This document shows, in pieces, positions 17,020 through 26,555 of a stretch of 47,538 nucleotides of DNA (positions within the stretch are counted from its first letter, which is position 1; each line of letters starts with the position of its first letter). A program made the position numbers and the translations under genes. The notes beneath the pieces are model-generated. The model had not been told where the DNA came from. It was given only the letters and a program-made list of their open reading frames with translations, and searched no databases. The DNA comes from Herpetosiphonaceae bacterium (GTDB lineage: Bacteria > Chloroflexota > Chloroflexia > Chloroflexales > Kallotenuaceae): the NCBI GenBank assembly GCA_013821605.1, contig JACDGP010000032.1, forward strand, positions 1 to 47,538. The letters are read 5' to 3'.

Positions 17020-17427
17020 CTACATTGCTTCGAAGACGATCTCTTGCGCGCCTTCCCACAGCACCATCCGTCCCAACGCCGGCAACTGCTCACGACCGTC
17101 GATGATCGTCAGGAAGTGGTTGCCGGCCAACTGGCCAACCTTGCTCGCAAAACAGGCGCTCCCATACGGGAACAAAATTTCGGTCTCACTGAGCCCGCCC
17201 GGATAAAACAAAATATCGCCGCGCGACGGATGGCTGGTATGGTTTTCGAAGGGAACGCCGACTTGGAAATCACCCAGCGGAATCCAGGCCGCCTCACCAC
17301 TCCAACGTGCATGAATGATCTTGTTGCGGAACGGCAACAGCTTCTGGAAGGCCGCACAGGTGATGGGTGCGTCCGCCTCTTCCAGCTTCGCTGTAAACGT
17401 GAACGGTCCGGCGATGATACGTAGCAT
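17020..17427 (-). other. DUF3830 (cyclophilin-like) portion of the fusion, possible separate translation
   Basis: The 135 residues from the ATG at 17427 form a complete DUF3830 domain (FPYGSACFASKVGQLAGNHFLTI). A GTG 6 bases upstream and a TGGAG about 8 bases before that provide a usable internal start. Function of the family is unknown; members sit near amidohydrolase and purine/hydantoin genes, which fits this location. Confidence 0.55.
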
Positions 17428-19635
17428 GGTCACAAAGATAGCTCCACTATATGTATGTCGGCTCAATCGACAGGGGACGGCTTGGTTCAAGGCGACCAGC
17501 ACCCGCTCCGGCGTGAGCGGCTGCTCCGAAACCCACACGCCCACGGCATCATGGATTGCAGCCGCAATCGCAGCAGTTAACGGCACCAACGGCATCTCGG
17601 CCACGCCGCGCGCACCCCAGGGTCCCAGCGGATCGGCCAACTCAAGGATCACCGGAAAAATCCGCGTCGGCATATCTAGCGTTGTCGGCAGCAGGTAGCT
17701 GCTGAAATGCGGCGTGAGCACATAGCCCTTACGCATCTGAAAGTTTTCCATCAACGCATAGCCGAGCGCTTGCGCCAGGCAGCCCTCAATCTGCCCCTCG
17801 ACTTGTTGCCGGTTGATCGCTTTGCCGACATCGTGGACGCTGATGATCTGCAGGACCTGTACCTGTCCGGTCAACGTATTGACCTCGACTTCGACCGCTT
17901 GTGCGACGTAGCCATACGCATAATTTGGGTGGCCCGCCGTCGTAACCGGATCTAATTTTGTGGTAGGCGGAGGACGGTACTCAATCGTGGCGGTGGCCGG
18001 CCGCTCTTCATCGTCCCAAATCGCTAGCGCCGCCATCGCCGCATCTTTAACGGCCCGCCCCGCCATTAACGTTAAGCGCGAGGCCGAGGCACTGCCAGCG
18101 TTCGGTGCCTCGCTCGAGTCATTACAGATCATCACGACCTGCTCAAGCGCTAGATCAAGCGCCGACGCCGCGATCTGGCGCATGGCCAGTTGCGTGCCTT
18201 GTCCCACCTCAGCCACGCCGACCCGCACCACTGCCTGCTCGATCTCCGCTCCACCATGCAGTTCGACCGTCGCCGTCGCTTGCTCCGGATAGCCGAAAGA
18301 GTAGCCAATATTTTTGATGCCACAGGCAATCGCAGTGCCGCGCCGCAGATGGCTTTGGACCGGAGCTTTGCCATCAAAGCGCTCTTGCGCTTCCGCCACA
18401 CAGCGTTCCAGGACCGGCAATGCGCTCACGCCGGGCGGCAGCGGCTGCTGCGTCGGCTCAATACTCCCTTCACGGTAGATATTGCGTCGCCGCAGTTCGA
18501 CGGGGTCCAGCCCTAACGCATGAGCCAAGCGGGTAACCATGCTCTCGCTGACGAATTGTGACTGGGGAGCTCCAAAGCCGCGAAACGCGCCACTCGGCAC
18601 GTTGTTGGTATACACAGCATAGCCATCAACAGCAATGTTGGGAATCTCATAGCAGCCGCTGCTGAATACTGCCGCAATCCTGACCACCTCCTGGCTGGTA
18701 GAAGCATACGCGCCGCCGTCTGCCAGCACCTCGGCTTCGACGGCGGTGATCCGACCGTCGCGCATGGCTCCCCAGCGACACCTGATCGTCATCGGATGCC
18801 GCTTGTGGTGGCCGATCATCGATTCCTCGCGGCTCCACACAAGCGCAGTGGGGCGACGCAACTGCCAGGTCGCCAGTGCCACAAGGTGTTGGATCGACAG
18901 ATCCTCGCGACCGCCAAAGGCACCGCCAATCGTGGCATAGCGAATCACGACCTGCTCTGCGGGCAACTGCAAGATCGCCGCGATTTGACGCCGGTCTTCG
19001 TGCAGCCATTGTCCCGCAGTTTCAACCACGAGTCGGCCGTCGTCATCGATCCAAGCAACCGCTGCCTCCGGCTGCAAGAAAGCATGCTCCTGCCAGGCCG
19101 TCGTAAACTCACCCGCCAGGACGACATCCGCCTCGCGTAGTGCCCGTCCCGCGTCACCCTTGCGAATAGGCGTATGGGAAAGCACATTCGTCCCCCGCCC
19201 GGCGTGCACCAGCGGCGCCGACGCCTCCATCGCCGCGCGCGGGTCCGTCACGGTCGGTAACTCTTCATAATCGATCGCTACCAACTGCGCGCCTGCCACC
19301 GCCGCAGCTCTGGTCTCGGCCACGACCAGCGCGACTTTATCGCCTACAAACCGCACTACGTCACCGCACAACACGGGCTGGTCGGCGGTAATCAGGCCGA
19401 AGGCGTTATAGGGCACGTCGGCGGCAGTCAGGACCGTTACCACGCCCGGATACTGCAGGGCCGGCCTCGTATCGATCGCCTTGATGCGGGCATGCGGACG
19501 TTGCGCAAAAACGACCTTCAGCTGCAACATATCAGGGCGCACGAGATCGCCGGGATAGCGTGCCTCACCGGTAACCTTGCCCAACGCATCCGGCCGTGGC
19601 AGCGATGCACCGATTAATGACGTGGGCTTATCCAT
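17020..19635 (-). CDS. Xanthine dehydrogenase molybdenum subunit fused to a DUF3830 domain
   Basis: Start chosen at the ATG at 19635, which overlaps the stop of the preceding subunit gene by 8 bp; the frame itself runs on to 19710. About 735 residues form the molybdopterin-binding chain: GKVTGEARYPGD at the N terminus, IGGAFGGRED, SGAFRGFGAPQSQF, and the catalytic glutamate in GVAEMPLVP. It hydroxylates hypoxanthine/xanthine to urate. The chain then continues without a stop through a region unlike any domain (VPCRLSRHTYSGAIFVT) into 135 residues beginning MLRIIAGPFTF (ATG at 17427), a cyclophilin-like DUF3830 protein. The linker DNA contains TGGAG before a GTG and this ATG, so it looks like a former intergenic region. 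DUF3830 may be made as a fusion, as a separate product, or both. Confidence 0.88.
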   Translation of the reverse strand: MDKPTSLIGASLPRPDALGKVTGEARYPGDLVRPDMLQLKVVFAQRPHARIKAIDTRPALQYPGVVTVLTAADVPYNAFGLITADQPVLCGDVVRFVGDKVALVVAETRAAAVAGAQLVAIDYEELPTVTDPRAAMEASAPLVHAGRGTNVLSHTPIRKGDAGRALREADVVLAGEFTTAWQEHAFLQPEAAVAWIDDDGRLVVETAGQWLHEDRRQIAAILQLPAEQVVIRYATIGGAFGGREDLSIQHLVALATWQLRRPTALVWSREESMIGHHKRHPMTIRCRWGAMRDGRITAVEAEVLADGGAYASTSQEVVRIAAVFSSGCYEIPNIAVDGYAVYTNNVPSGAFRGFGAPQSQFVSESMVTRLAHALGLDPVELRRRNIYREGSIEPTQQPLPPGVSALPVLERCVAEAQERFDGKAPVQSHLRRGTAIACGIKNIGYSFGYPEQATATVELHGGAEIEQAVVRVGVAEVGQGTQLAMRQIAASALDLALEQVVMICNDSSEAPNAGSASASRLTLMAGRAVKDAAMAALAIWDDEERPATATIEYRPPPTTKLDPVTTAGHPNYAYGYVAQAVEVEVNTLTGQVQVLQIISVHDVGKAINRQQVEGQIEGCLAQALGYALMENFQMRKGYVLTPHFSSYLLPTTLDMPTRIFPVILELADPLGPWGARGVAEMPLVPLTAAIAAAIHDAVGVWVSEQPLTPERVLVALNQAVPCRLSRHTYSGAIFVTMLRIIAGPFTFTAKLEEADAPITCAAFQKLLPFRNKIIHARWSGEAAWIPLGDFQVGVPFENHTSHPSRGDILFYPGGLSETEILFPYGSACFASKVGQLAGNHFLTIIDGREQLPALGRMVLWEGAQEIVFEAM

Positions 19636-21055
19636 GCTCGTGTGCTCCGGCCGCGCCCAGCACTGCATCAACGATCTTGCGGTAACCCGTGCAGCGGCAA
19701 ATATTGCCACTCAGTCCAACGGCCACCTGTTCCTCCGTTGGCTGTGGTCGCTCGGCCAGCAGCTTGGCACCGGCCATCAACATACCTGGAATACAATACC
19801 CGCACTGAACGGCGGCGTGGTCAATGAATGCTTGCTGAAGTGGATGCAGTGCACCCTCGGGGCTCGCCGCCTGCCCCGCCAAACCTTCGATGGTCGTGAG
19901 CGTAGCCCCATGCGCCTGGGCAGCAGGTACCAAACAGGCCATCACTGCTGCGCCATCGAGCCAGACAGTACAGGCCCCACATTCGCCTTCAGCACAACCT
20001 TCTTTGGTGCCTGTCAGGCCGGCGTCTTCACGCAGCGCATCCAGCAACGTTTTGCCCGCTGCATCCTCCAAGTGATAGCGCTGACCATTAATCGAGGTCG
20101 TGATCGTACCCCGGAATGGAGTAGCTTGTGATCGGGCAGCCGTATCAAGCAGCACCGGTGCCGACGGCCATCCATCAGCCTGCTGCCCTTGTGCGATCCG
20201 TTCAAGACCATGCGTGATCAGTGACGCCAGTGTCTGCTGGCGGTAGCTTGCCGAGCCACGCAGATCATCGATCGGTGCTACATCCCCACACGCGATGCGC
20301 CCGGCCTCTCGACAAACTGCCGCATTAAGCCGCTTGCCACCGAGATAGCTCTCCGCGCTGGGAGCACGGACAATCGTCGGTGCCACGCAGCCTAGCGCGA
20401 TCCGCGCCTCCTGCACCTGCGGCTCGTCCGACCCCTGCTCACTGTCACCGACCGTCAACAGTAGCGCGATGTTTATCACTGAAATCGCCTGCGCCCGGCG
20501 TAAGCCCAGTTTGAGGAACAAACCGCGTTGGTCATCACATAATGCCGCGAAGCGGATCTCACGAATCAGTTCATCTGGCCGCAGCACCGTGCGCCGAAAG
20601 CCAACGTAGAAATCACGCAACGGCACGATGCGTTCACCCTCCACGCTTGCGAGCAGCAGTTCGGCATCAAGCACCATGAGCGGCGTAATCGTGTCATTTG
20701 CTGGGGAAGCGGTCACCAGATTCCCGGCAAGCGTGCCACGCGTCCGAATCTGGGGCGCGCCAACTTCCCAGCACGCTTGTGCCAACGGCAGCGCCCGCGC
20801 GACGCAAGTGGCACTGCCAATCACATCATTATGTGTCGTCAGCCCGCCTAAGCGAATTTGCCCTTCAACCTCACGAATATAGCACAACTCATCGAGCCGT
20901 GTAATATCGATCAACGTCGTCGTTGGTCGTATCCCGCGCTGCAACTCCACCACCACATCCGTCCCGCCCGCTACAATGCGAGCTGAGGTCATATGCTGGC
21001 CTAGCAACTCGAGGGTGTCTTGCAAGGTCGTTGGTTGTAAATAGTTTTGCCACAT
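19628..21055 (-). CDS. Xanthine dehydrogenase FAD-binding and 2Fe-2S subunit fusion
   Basis: 475 residues. Residues 1-290 are the FAD subunit (VAGGTDVVVELQRG, GTLAGNLVTASPANDTITPLM, CO-dehydrogenase flavoprotein C-terminal part). Residues about 315-470 are the iron-sulfur subunit with both clusters: CAEGECGACTVWLDG and QCGYCIPGM...NICRCTGY. In many bacteria these are two genes; here they are joined. The chain passes electrons from the molybdenum centre through FeS to FAD. AGAGGA 8 bp upstream of the ATG supports the start. Its stop overlaps the start of the molybdenum subunit gene (ATGGATAA). Confidence 0.92.
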   Translation of the reverse strand: MWQNYLQPTTLQDTLELLGQHMTSARIVAGGTDVVVELQRGIRPTTTLIDITRLDELCYIREVEGQIRLGGLTTHNDVIGSATCVARALPLAQACWEVGAPQIRTRGTLAGNLVTASPANDTITPLMVLDAELLLASVEGERIVPLRDFYVGFRRTVLRPDELIREIRFAALCDDQRGLFLKLGLRRAQAISVINIALLLTVGDSEQGSDEPQVQEARIALGCVAPTIVRAPSAESYLGGKRLNAAVCREAGRIACGDVAPIDDLRGSASYRQQTLASLITHGLERIAQGQQADGWPSAPVLLDTAARSQATPFRGTITTSINGQRYHLEDAAGKTLLDALREDAGLTGTKEGCAEGECGACTVWLDGAAVMACLVPAAQAHGATLTTIEGLAGQAASPEGALHPLQQAFIDHAAVQCGYCIPGMLMAGAKLLAERPQPTEEQVAVGLSGNICRCTGYRKIVDAVLGAAGAHEHG

Positions 21056-21111
21056 CTATAATTCCTCTTGAATTGCTTAATAATCGTCCATGTCAGGCGC
21101 GTCCGACAGGC

Positions 21112-22470
21112 TCAGATCGACCGCCGTGGCCTTAGGAGCCGACCGGCAGGAGCCGATACAATCTGACCATCTAGAGATACGGTGATGCCACGTACTAACG
21201 TGCGCACAACACGTCCACGTAACGTCCGGCCAACATAGGGGCTATGCTGATGCCGATATGCCAGGTCGCCAGATTGTAGGACAGATTCACCTGCAAGGTC
21301 AACTAGCACGATGTCGGCGTCGGCGCCGACGCGTAACCCACCTTTTTGCGGCAGACCGAAGCGTCTGGCAATATAACCGGAGGTCATGTCAGCCAGAGCG
21401 GTCAACGGCAACTCGTGCTCATAGTACCCGGCCGTGAGCATGAGCGACAGCAACGATTGGCAGCCTGAGATACCGCCCCAAACCTGGAAGAAGTCGGCGG
21501 ATGTCTTAAGCTCGTGCGGCGCAGGCGAGTGGTCGGATGTGATCATGGGCAGGCTGCCATCCGCCAGATGCTGCCATAACTCGGCTTGTTCCGTAGATAG
21601 TCGCAAGGGCGGTGCGCACTTGGCGACCGCCCCGAGCGCCTCCATATCTTCTTCCGTCAACACCAGATAATGCGGGCAGGTCTCACAACTCACATCGATG
21701 CTTCGCTGCCGCGCCGCCGTGACTAAACGGACGCCGCGACCCGTGCTCACATGTACGATATGTAAAGCACAGCCAGTCTCCGCAGCAAACAGGATCGCCC
21801 GGCTGATCGCTTCGAGTTCGGCAACAATCGGCCGCGATGCTAAATAGTCGCGTACACCCATTCGGCCTTCGGCCCTGGCCCGTTGAGCCAACGCACCCGT
21901 CAGGCGATCATTTTCAGCATGCACCGCGACGATACAGCCCAATTCGGCGGCTTGCACCATGCCTTCATAGAGTGTCAGATCGTCAACGGCCTCGAAGTCC
22001 GCCGTACCGCTCTGCGACATGAACGCCTTGAAGCCGATCACCCCCCGCGCCGCCAGTTCGCGTAAGCGCTCGATATTGCCCGGCACCAGTCCCCCCCATA
22101 ACGCGAAATCAACGTACGAACTTGCTTGGGCAGCGCTGCATTTGAGATCAAAACTTGCGCCATCGATAGTCGGTGGATGGGCATTGAGTGGCATATCAAA
22201 GTAGGTCGTCGTACCACCGAGCGCGAGGGCGCAGGTGCCCGTCGCAAAGCCTTCCCACTCCGTGCGGCCCGGCTCATTAAAATGGACATGGGCATCGATC
22301 ACTCCCGGCATTAGATGCAGGCCATGGGCGTCGATTTCAGTGCCGCTGGTCCCCCCCAGCGCAGGTCCGATCGCCACGATCTGGCCATCCGTGATGGCAA
22401 TATCTGCGACCTGCACGGCGCTGGCACTCACTACCGTCCCTTGCCGGATTATGACATCATAGGTACTCAT
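21112..22470 (-). CDS. allB: Allantoinase
   Basis: 452 residues from the ATG at 22470, which overlaps the upstream gene's stop (ATGA). Amidohydrolase fold with DAHVHFNEPGRTEWEGF (metal His61/His63), carbamylated lysine in GFKAFM (K148), HAENDR, HIVHVST and TSDHSPAP. The NEPGRTEWEGF and CSAAQASSYVDFALWGG motifs are typical of allantoinase rather than dihydropyrimidinase. It opens the hydantoin ring of allantoin to allantoate. Cytoplasmic. Its product is the substrate of the upstream-encoded allantoate amidohydrolase. Confidence 0.92.
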   Translation of the reverse strand: MSTYDVIIRQGTVVSASAVQVADIAITDGQIVAIGPALGGTSGTEIDAHGLHLMPGVIDAHVHFNEPGRTEWEGFATGTCALALGGTTTYFDMPLNAHPPTIDGASFDLKCSAAQASSYVDFALWGGLVPGNIERLRELAARGVIGFKAFMSQSGTADFEAVDDLTLYEGMVQAAELGCIVAVHAENDRLTGALAQRARAEGRMGVRDYLASRPIVAELEAISRAILFAAETGCALHIVHVSTGRGVRLVTAARQRSIDVSCETCPHYLVLTEEDMEALGAVAKCAPPLRLSTEQAELWQHLADGSLPMITSDHSPAPHELKTSADFFQVWGGISGCQSLLSLMLTAGYYEHELPLTALADMTSGYIARRFGLPQKGGLRVGADADIVLVDLAGESVLQSGDLAYRHQHSPYVGRTLRGRVVRTLVRGITVSLDGQIVSAPAGRLLRPRRSI

Positions 22471-23714
22471 AGGCCTGCCTGTGTGAGCGCTAGTTGTTGT
22501 AGAAACGTATGCAAGATTGCCAGAGCGACTCCGACGTCTTCCGTCGTTACCGACTCGGCCGGATGATGGCTGATGCCCGCTTTGCAACGCACAAACAGCA
22601 TGGCAATGCGCGTTAGGTCGGCCAGTGCTACGGCGTCATGGCCCGCCCCGCTGACCAGTTTGCGCACCGGATAGCCCTGGGCTACTACTGCTTGTGCCAG
22701 CTCCTCCGTCAGTTGCTGGTCACATGCCACGGAAGAGCTCATTTGCAACAACTGCCATTCGAACGCGATGCCGCGCTCGGTACATAGTTCCGCTGCGATC
22801 TGCTGGAGTTGTCGGCAGGCGTCCTCACGCACATCGTCCTGCTGGTGTCGTACATCAAGGCTCAAATGCACATGTCCGGGAATGACATTGCTGGCACCGG
22901 GATCGACGACCATCTGCCCAACCGTCGCTACCAGTCCCTCCGTCTGCCGGCCCAATTGCTCAACCGCCAGCACAAACTCAGCAGCTGCACAGACGGCGTC
23001 CTGGCGTAAGGTCATCGGCACTGTGCCGGCATGGCCGGCTGTACCCTTGAAGTGCACCGCAATGCGACTTTGACCGGCAATCGCTACGACAACCCCGACC
23101 GGCAAACCTTCGGCTTCCAGCACCGGACCTTGTTCGACATGCAGCTCACAATAACCCAGCAGATCATCTGCTGCACGCCGGTCAGCTGCCAAAGCACTTG
23201 GATCACCGCCAAAGGCTACGACAGCATCATGCAACGTCATGCCATCAGCATCGGTTAGGGTGAGGATTTGTGAGTCGAAAGTGCCGGCGACGACCTTGCT
23301 GCCAAGATAGGTGCTCCCAAAGCGCAGCCCTTCCTCATCCGCGAAGGCGAGTAGCTCGACGGCAAACGGCAAGCGTTGGCTAGCACACTGCATGTGTTCG
23401 ATCGCTTGGAGCGCGAGCAACACACCGAGTGGCCCATCGTACTTGCCGGCATCCCGTACCGTGTCTAGATGTGAGCCCAGCAGCAGCGTTCGCGTCGCAC
23501 CCACACTGCCAGCGTAGCGTCCACGTAGATTGCCAATATGATCTTGCCACACGGACATGCCTGCCCCACGCATCCAGGTTGCAACGAGCGCATTGACCCG
23601 GCGCATGGCTAGCGACCCGTAGCGCCGGGTCAGACGGTCGGCCTCTTCGCTGCAACGCGCAAGCTCCTCGATGCGCTGCATCACGCTCAGAGCCGCCTCA
23701 TGATCGGCCAGCAT
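22467..23714 (-). CDS. allC: Allantoate amidohydrolase (M20/M28-like Zn/Mn hydrolase)
   Basis: 415 residues. Metal-binding motifs GSHLDTVRDAGKYDGPLG, FADEEGLRFGS and ELHVEQGPVLE, with the dimerisation domain around GTAGHAGTVPM and the closing GAGHDA motif. This matches the AllC/hydantoinase-carbamoylase family; the allantoinase next to it makes allantoate the likely substrate (giving ureidoglycine, CO2 and ammonia), although an N-carbamoyl amino acid or ureidoglycolate hydrolase remains possible. The start is the ATG of a TAATG junction with the hydroxyisourate hydrolase gene. Confidence 0.88.
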   Translation of the reverse strand: MLADHEAALSVMQRIEELARCSEEADRLTRRYGSLAMRRVNALVATWMRGAGMSVWQDHIGNLRGRYAGSVGATRTLLLGSHLDTVRDAGKYDGPLGVLLALQAIEHMQCASQRLPFAVELLAFADEEGLRFGSTYLGSKVVAGTFDSQILTLTDADGMTLHDAVVAFGGDPSALAADRRAADDLLGYCELHVEQGPVLEAEGLPVGVVVAIAGQSRIAVHFKGTAGHAGTVPMTLRQDAVCAAAEFVLAVEQLGRQTEGLVATVGQMVVDPGASNVIPGHVHLSLDVRHQQDDVREDACRQLQQIAAELCTERGIAFEWQLLQMSSSVACDQQLTEELAQAVVAQGYPVRKLVSGAGHDAVALADLTRIAMLFVRCKAGISHHPAESVTTEDVGVALAILHTFLQQLALTQAGL

Positions 23715-24073
23715 TAGCTCCCCCGGTACGTGCTATAAGACCAGGGGGACACGAGCAGCGGCACATGATAGTACGCGGTTGGGTCAGCAATGCCAAAGCG
23801 CACAGGCACTTCGTCAAGGAAGGGCAACTGCGCCTGCTCATCGTCGTGCACCGCAAAATAAGGACCGACCCGAAAGACAAGCTCATAGCACCCGGCTATC
23901 AAATCGTCGTCTTGGAGCAGGGGTTCGTCAGTGCGACCATCACTATTGGTGCGGACGGTCTTGAGTAAGCGCCGTTCGCTCCCCCCGACAATATGCCATA
24001 CCGCTACCTCTACATAGGCGGCCGGGCAGCCGTGGGCCGTATCAAGGACGTGGGTCGTTAGACGACCGGCCAT
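23714..24073 (-). CDS. uraH: 5-hydroxyisourate hydrolase (transthyretin-related)
   Basis: 119 residues, the normal length for the family. Begins LTTHVLDTAHGCPA (active-site His) and ends in the diagnostic SPWSYSTYRGS; the central RTNSDGRTDEPLL carries the active-site Arg. It hydrolyses 5-hydroxyisourate, the product of urate oxidation, to OHCU. First gene of the purine operon, preceded by its own extended -10 promoter. Neither urate oxidase nor OHCU decarboxylase accompanies it here. Confidence 0.95.
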   Translation of the reverse strand: MAGRLTTHVLDTAHGCPAAYVEVAVWHIVGGSERRLLKTVRTNSDGRTDEPLLQDDDLIAGCYELVFRVGPYFAVHDDEQAQLPFLDEVPVRFGIADPTAYYHVPLLVSPWSYSTYRGS

Positions 24074-24126
24074 ACGTAACTCTCAGGGTTAGCACTTGCT
24101 GCAAGGAGACACAATTTGTGGACGAC

Positions 24127-24135
24127 ATTATATCA
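24127..24135 (-). promoter_or_regulatory. Extended -10 promoter of the purine-degradation operon
   Basis: On the minus strand TGATATAAT (a TGnTATAAT extended -10) lies across the end of the glucoamylase gene, about 54 bp before the hydroxyisourate hydrolase ATG. No good -35 box is present at 17 bp, as expected for an extended -10. It would allow the purine genes to be expressed apart from the upstream glucose genes. Confidence 0.5.
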
Positions 24136-26544
24136 GCCCTCTTCCGCGACCCGGATCTCAAAGTTCGTACCCTCCCAGCGATCCCCATCGTTCCAGTGGA
24201 AGGTGAAGTTGATGGTCGTACCCGCTGCAAGGGTTACCGTTGGTAACTCGGCGATATACACATCTAGTCCGGTGTCTGTTGTCGCCATATCATGCACGGT
24301 GTTCCAGCTATCGGCACTCCAATGTACGCTTGCCGGTGCCAGAACTTCGATGCGTAACAGTTTACCAGACGGAAAGGCACGGCCTTTGTGATTGAAGCGC
24401 CAGATTGCGTGTGGCGAGCCAGTTTTCTCCACTAAATAACGCTGGACCGTTTGAGTCGGCCGATCAAAGACGCGACCCTCACGTACCGAGCGACAGAGCT
24501 TAATATACTCGGCATGGGCCCAAACGAGCGGCATGGCCGAGCCACTCGGACGACCAAAAAAGAGTTCGAGATCGGGAATATCTGGGGCATCCCAGATTTG
24601 CTCAGGGATCATGCCGCCCTCGTTCGCAAACGAGCCCATCACATCCCGCAGGCGCGCGGCTTCCCCTTCGCGTCCCGCTGCCAACTCATAATGCGCACGC
24701 TCGCCGGTGAATAGTGGCCATAACCGGCCGATACCGGTGCCGTCGAAAGGCGATCCATCTTCGTGTTCGCCATAGCCATCGTCATTATAACGATGCCAAG
24801 CCGGGCCCATCGGCGTCTCAACCCGTAAAAGGCTGTCGATCACTTTAACGGTGTTGACGATCCGCAGATCGTCGGCTGCCCGCAAGCCGAAGCGCACCAG
24901 TGCAAGCGCATCCGGACTCACAACTTCTGTTGCAGGCTCCGAGTCCGATCCCATCGGGCGGTTTCGGATGGGCACGGTGTCGTCCTTGATCGAGCCGTCG
25001 TCCGGTGCGCCCGGCGGCGCGATCCGCACATAATAGCCTTCCACTCCACAGCGGCGGGATATGTCGGTATCTGTCACGTAGGTCCAGCGCTCGATACTCG
25101 CATTCCAGACATCCGCCGTTTCACGCAGGTAGCGGGCGCTCTGCAACTCGCCTTGCAACTCGGCAAACTCGGCCGCTGCCAGCAGCGCACTAATCTCAAC
25201 TGCTAGGGTAAAGGGTGAATAGCCCGGATCTTCTTCCCAGCGATCTTGCTGGGTGACCGGTCCGTTACGCACTAGGAAGCTGGCAGCACTGCGAATCATC
25301 GGCCACAACTGCTTGCCGTCATCTGCAGTCAATGTACCTTCGTGCCAGGCTTGGGCCGTCAGCAGGATCGGGAAACCGACCTCGTCCATTTGCACACCCT
25401 GCCAGTAGGGCGTGCCATCAAGCCACATATTCTGGAGCCAGCGACCATCAGCTTCTTGCGTAATCTGCAGGTAGCGTAAGACACGGCGTGCCGCCTGAGC
25501 AGCGCCCGTCGCCATCAAGCCACCCACCGTTTCGACCAGATCACGCGTCCAAACTAGGTGATAACCGCCCAGGTCATCATCACCTTTCGAACTGCCCCAC
25601 GGGATCGAGAGACTGGCGATCAGGCCACCTGGAAACTGCTTGGCTTCGTGGGTGTGTAGGACCAGCGTGCTGACGCGATACAGGTTGAGCCCATCCTTGC
25701 CGCTGCTATCCAAGTCAAGCAGTTGCGCCTGCCACTCCTCCCAACCGTCAATATATTGTTGCAGTGCGAGATCGAAGCCATCAAACAAGCTGGCCCGCGC
25801 ATGATGGCCGGCCGATAAGGCGTGTAAGCCGAAGGCGATGACGAGCACAAAACGTCCCTCGTCGGCTAACAGATCGACTTCCCCGGTCAAGGCAATATTG
25901 CCATTCTCCGCCCGTTCATAGGCCCGCGTGAGTTGATGGTGATTGGTCAGATCATGCCAATCGTCCTCCGGCCCGACATAGCTGACCGAGCGCGCTTTCC
26001 AACCCGATGAGCAGGCGAAGGCAAGCGCGGCCTCACCTTCGCGGTCGGCAAACAGCATCGGCACACCCTTGGTATCGCCCAGCCAACCACTATTTCCATA
26101 ACCGCGATTACCCAGGTGCGGGGCCAGCATCGCGTAGACATGGTAGTCGGCAAGGCTACCCTGTAGCGGCACAAAACGCGTGCGCTGTAGCACAACGTCG
26201 CGCTGTGGGTCGGCAATAAACTCTTTCTCGATGCGGTAGCGTCCGTCGACGTCCGTATTCGTGATCCGGTAGGCTGGCACGCCCGTACGAATATACTCGA
26301 CCGTTGTGTGCGTGCTACGTTTTTCCTCGGAAAAAAAGTCTTTACCATCGGTAATGATCAAGCCCATGTCGCGCGTACAGGCAAGGTCCACCCGTGGATA
26401 ATAGATTTCGTTCAGAATGCCATGGCTCAGCGTAAACCAGACTTGGCTGGTAGCAGAAAGTGCCGTACCAACCCCAGATTTGGCGCTTGAAGTCCAGCGC
26501 GGCAAAATGCCAGGGCCGCCGGGGGCCATTTTCTCGGTTTGCAT
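24133..26544 (-). CDS. Glucoamylase, GH15 family
   Basis: 803 residues. N-terminal beta-sandwich (to about 270), (alpha/alpha)6 catalytic barrel with LVWTRDLVETVGGL, the acid motif RWEED (W436, E437/E438) followed by PGYSPFTLAVEI, and the base motif GGMIPEQIWD (E648). A C-terminal beta-rich domain ends HWNDGDRWEGTNFEIRV, as in glucodextranase-like enzymes. It releases beta-D-glucose from the non-reducing ends of starch or glycogen fragments. No signal peptide is seen, so it probably acts on cytoplasmic alpha-glucans. Located 11 bp behind glucose dehydrogenase, so glucose is likely passed to that enzyme. Confidence 0.92.
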   Translation of the reverse strand: MQTEKMAPGGPGILPRWTSSAKSGVGTALSATSQVWFTLSHGILNEIYYPRVDLACTRDMGLIITDGKDFFSEEKRSTHTTVEYIRTGVPAYRITNTDVDGRYRIEKEFIADPQRDVVLQRTRFVPLQGSLADYHVYAMLAPHLGNRGYGNSGWLGDTKGVPMLFADREGEAALAFACSSGWKARSVSYVGPEDDWHDLTNHHQLTRAYERAENGNIALTGEVDLLADEGRFVLVIAFGLHALSAGHHARASLFDGFDLALQQYIDGWEEWQAQLLDLDSSGKDGLNLYRVSTLVLHTHEAKQFPGGLIASLSIPWGSSKGDDDLGGYHLVWTRDLVETVGGLMATGAAQAARRVLRYLQITQEADGRWLQNMWLDGTPYWQGVQMDEVGFPILLTAQAWHEGTLTADDGKQLWPMIRSAASFLVRNGPVTQQDRWEEDPGYSPFTLAVEISALLAAAEFAELQGELQSARYLRETADVWNASIERWTYVTDTDISRRCGVEGYYVRIAPPGAPDDGSIKDDTVPIRNRPMGSDSEPATEVVSPDALALVRFGLRAADDLRIVNTVKVIDSLLRVETPMGPAWHRYNDDGYGEHEDGSPFDGTGIGRLWPLFTGERAHYELAAGREGEAARLRDVMGSFANEGGMIPEQIWDAPDIPDLELFFGRPSGSAMPLVWAHAEYIKLCRSVREGRVFDRPTQTVQRYLVEKTGSPHAIWRFNHKGRAFPSGKLLRIEVLAPASVHWSADSWNTVHDMATTDTGLDVYIAELPTVTLAAGTTINFTFHWNDGDRWEGTNFEIRVAEEG

Positions 26545-26555
26545 CGTAGCTGCTT

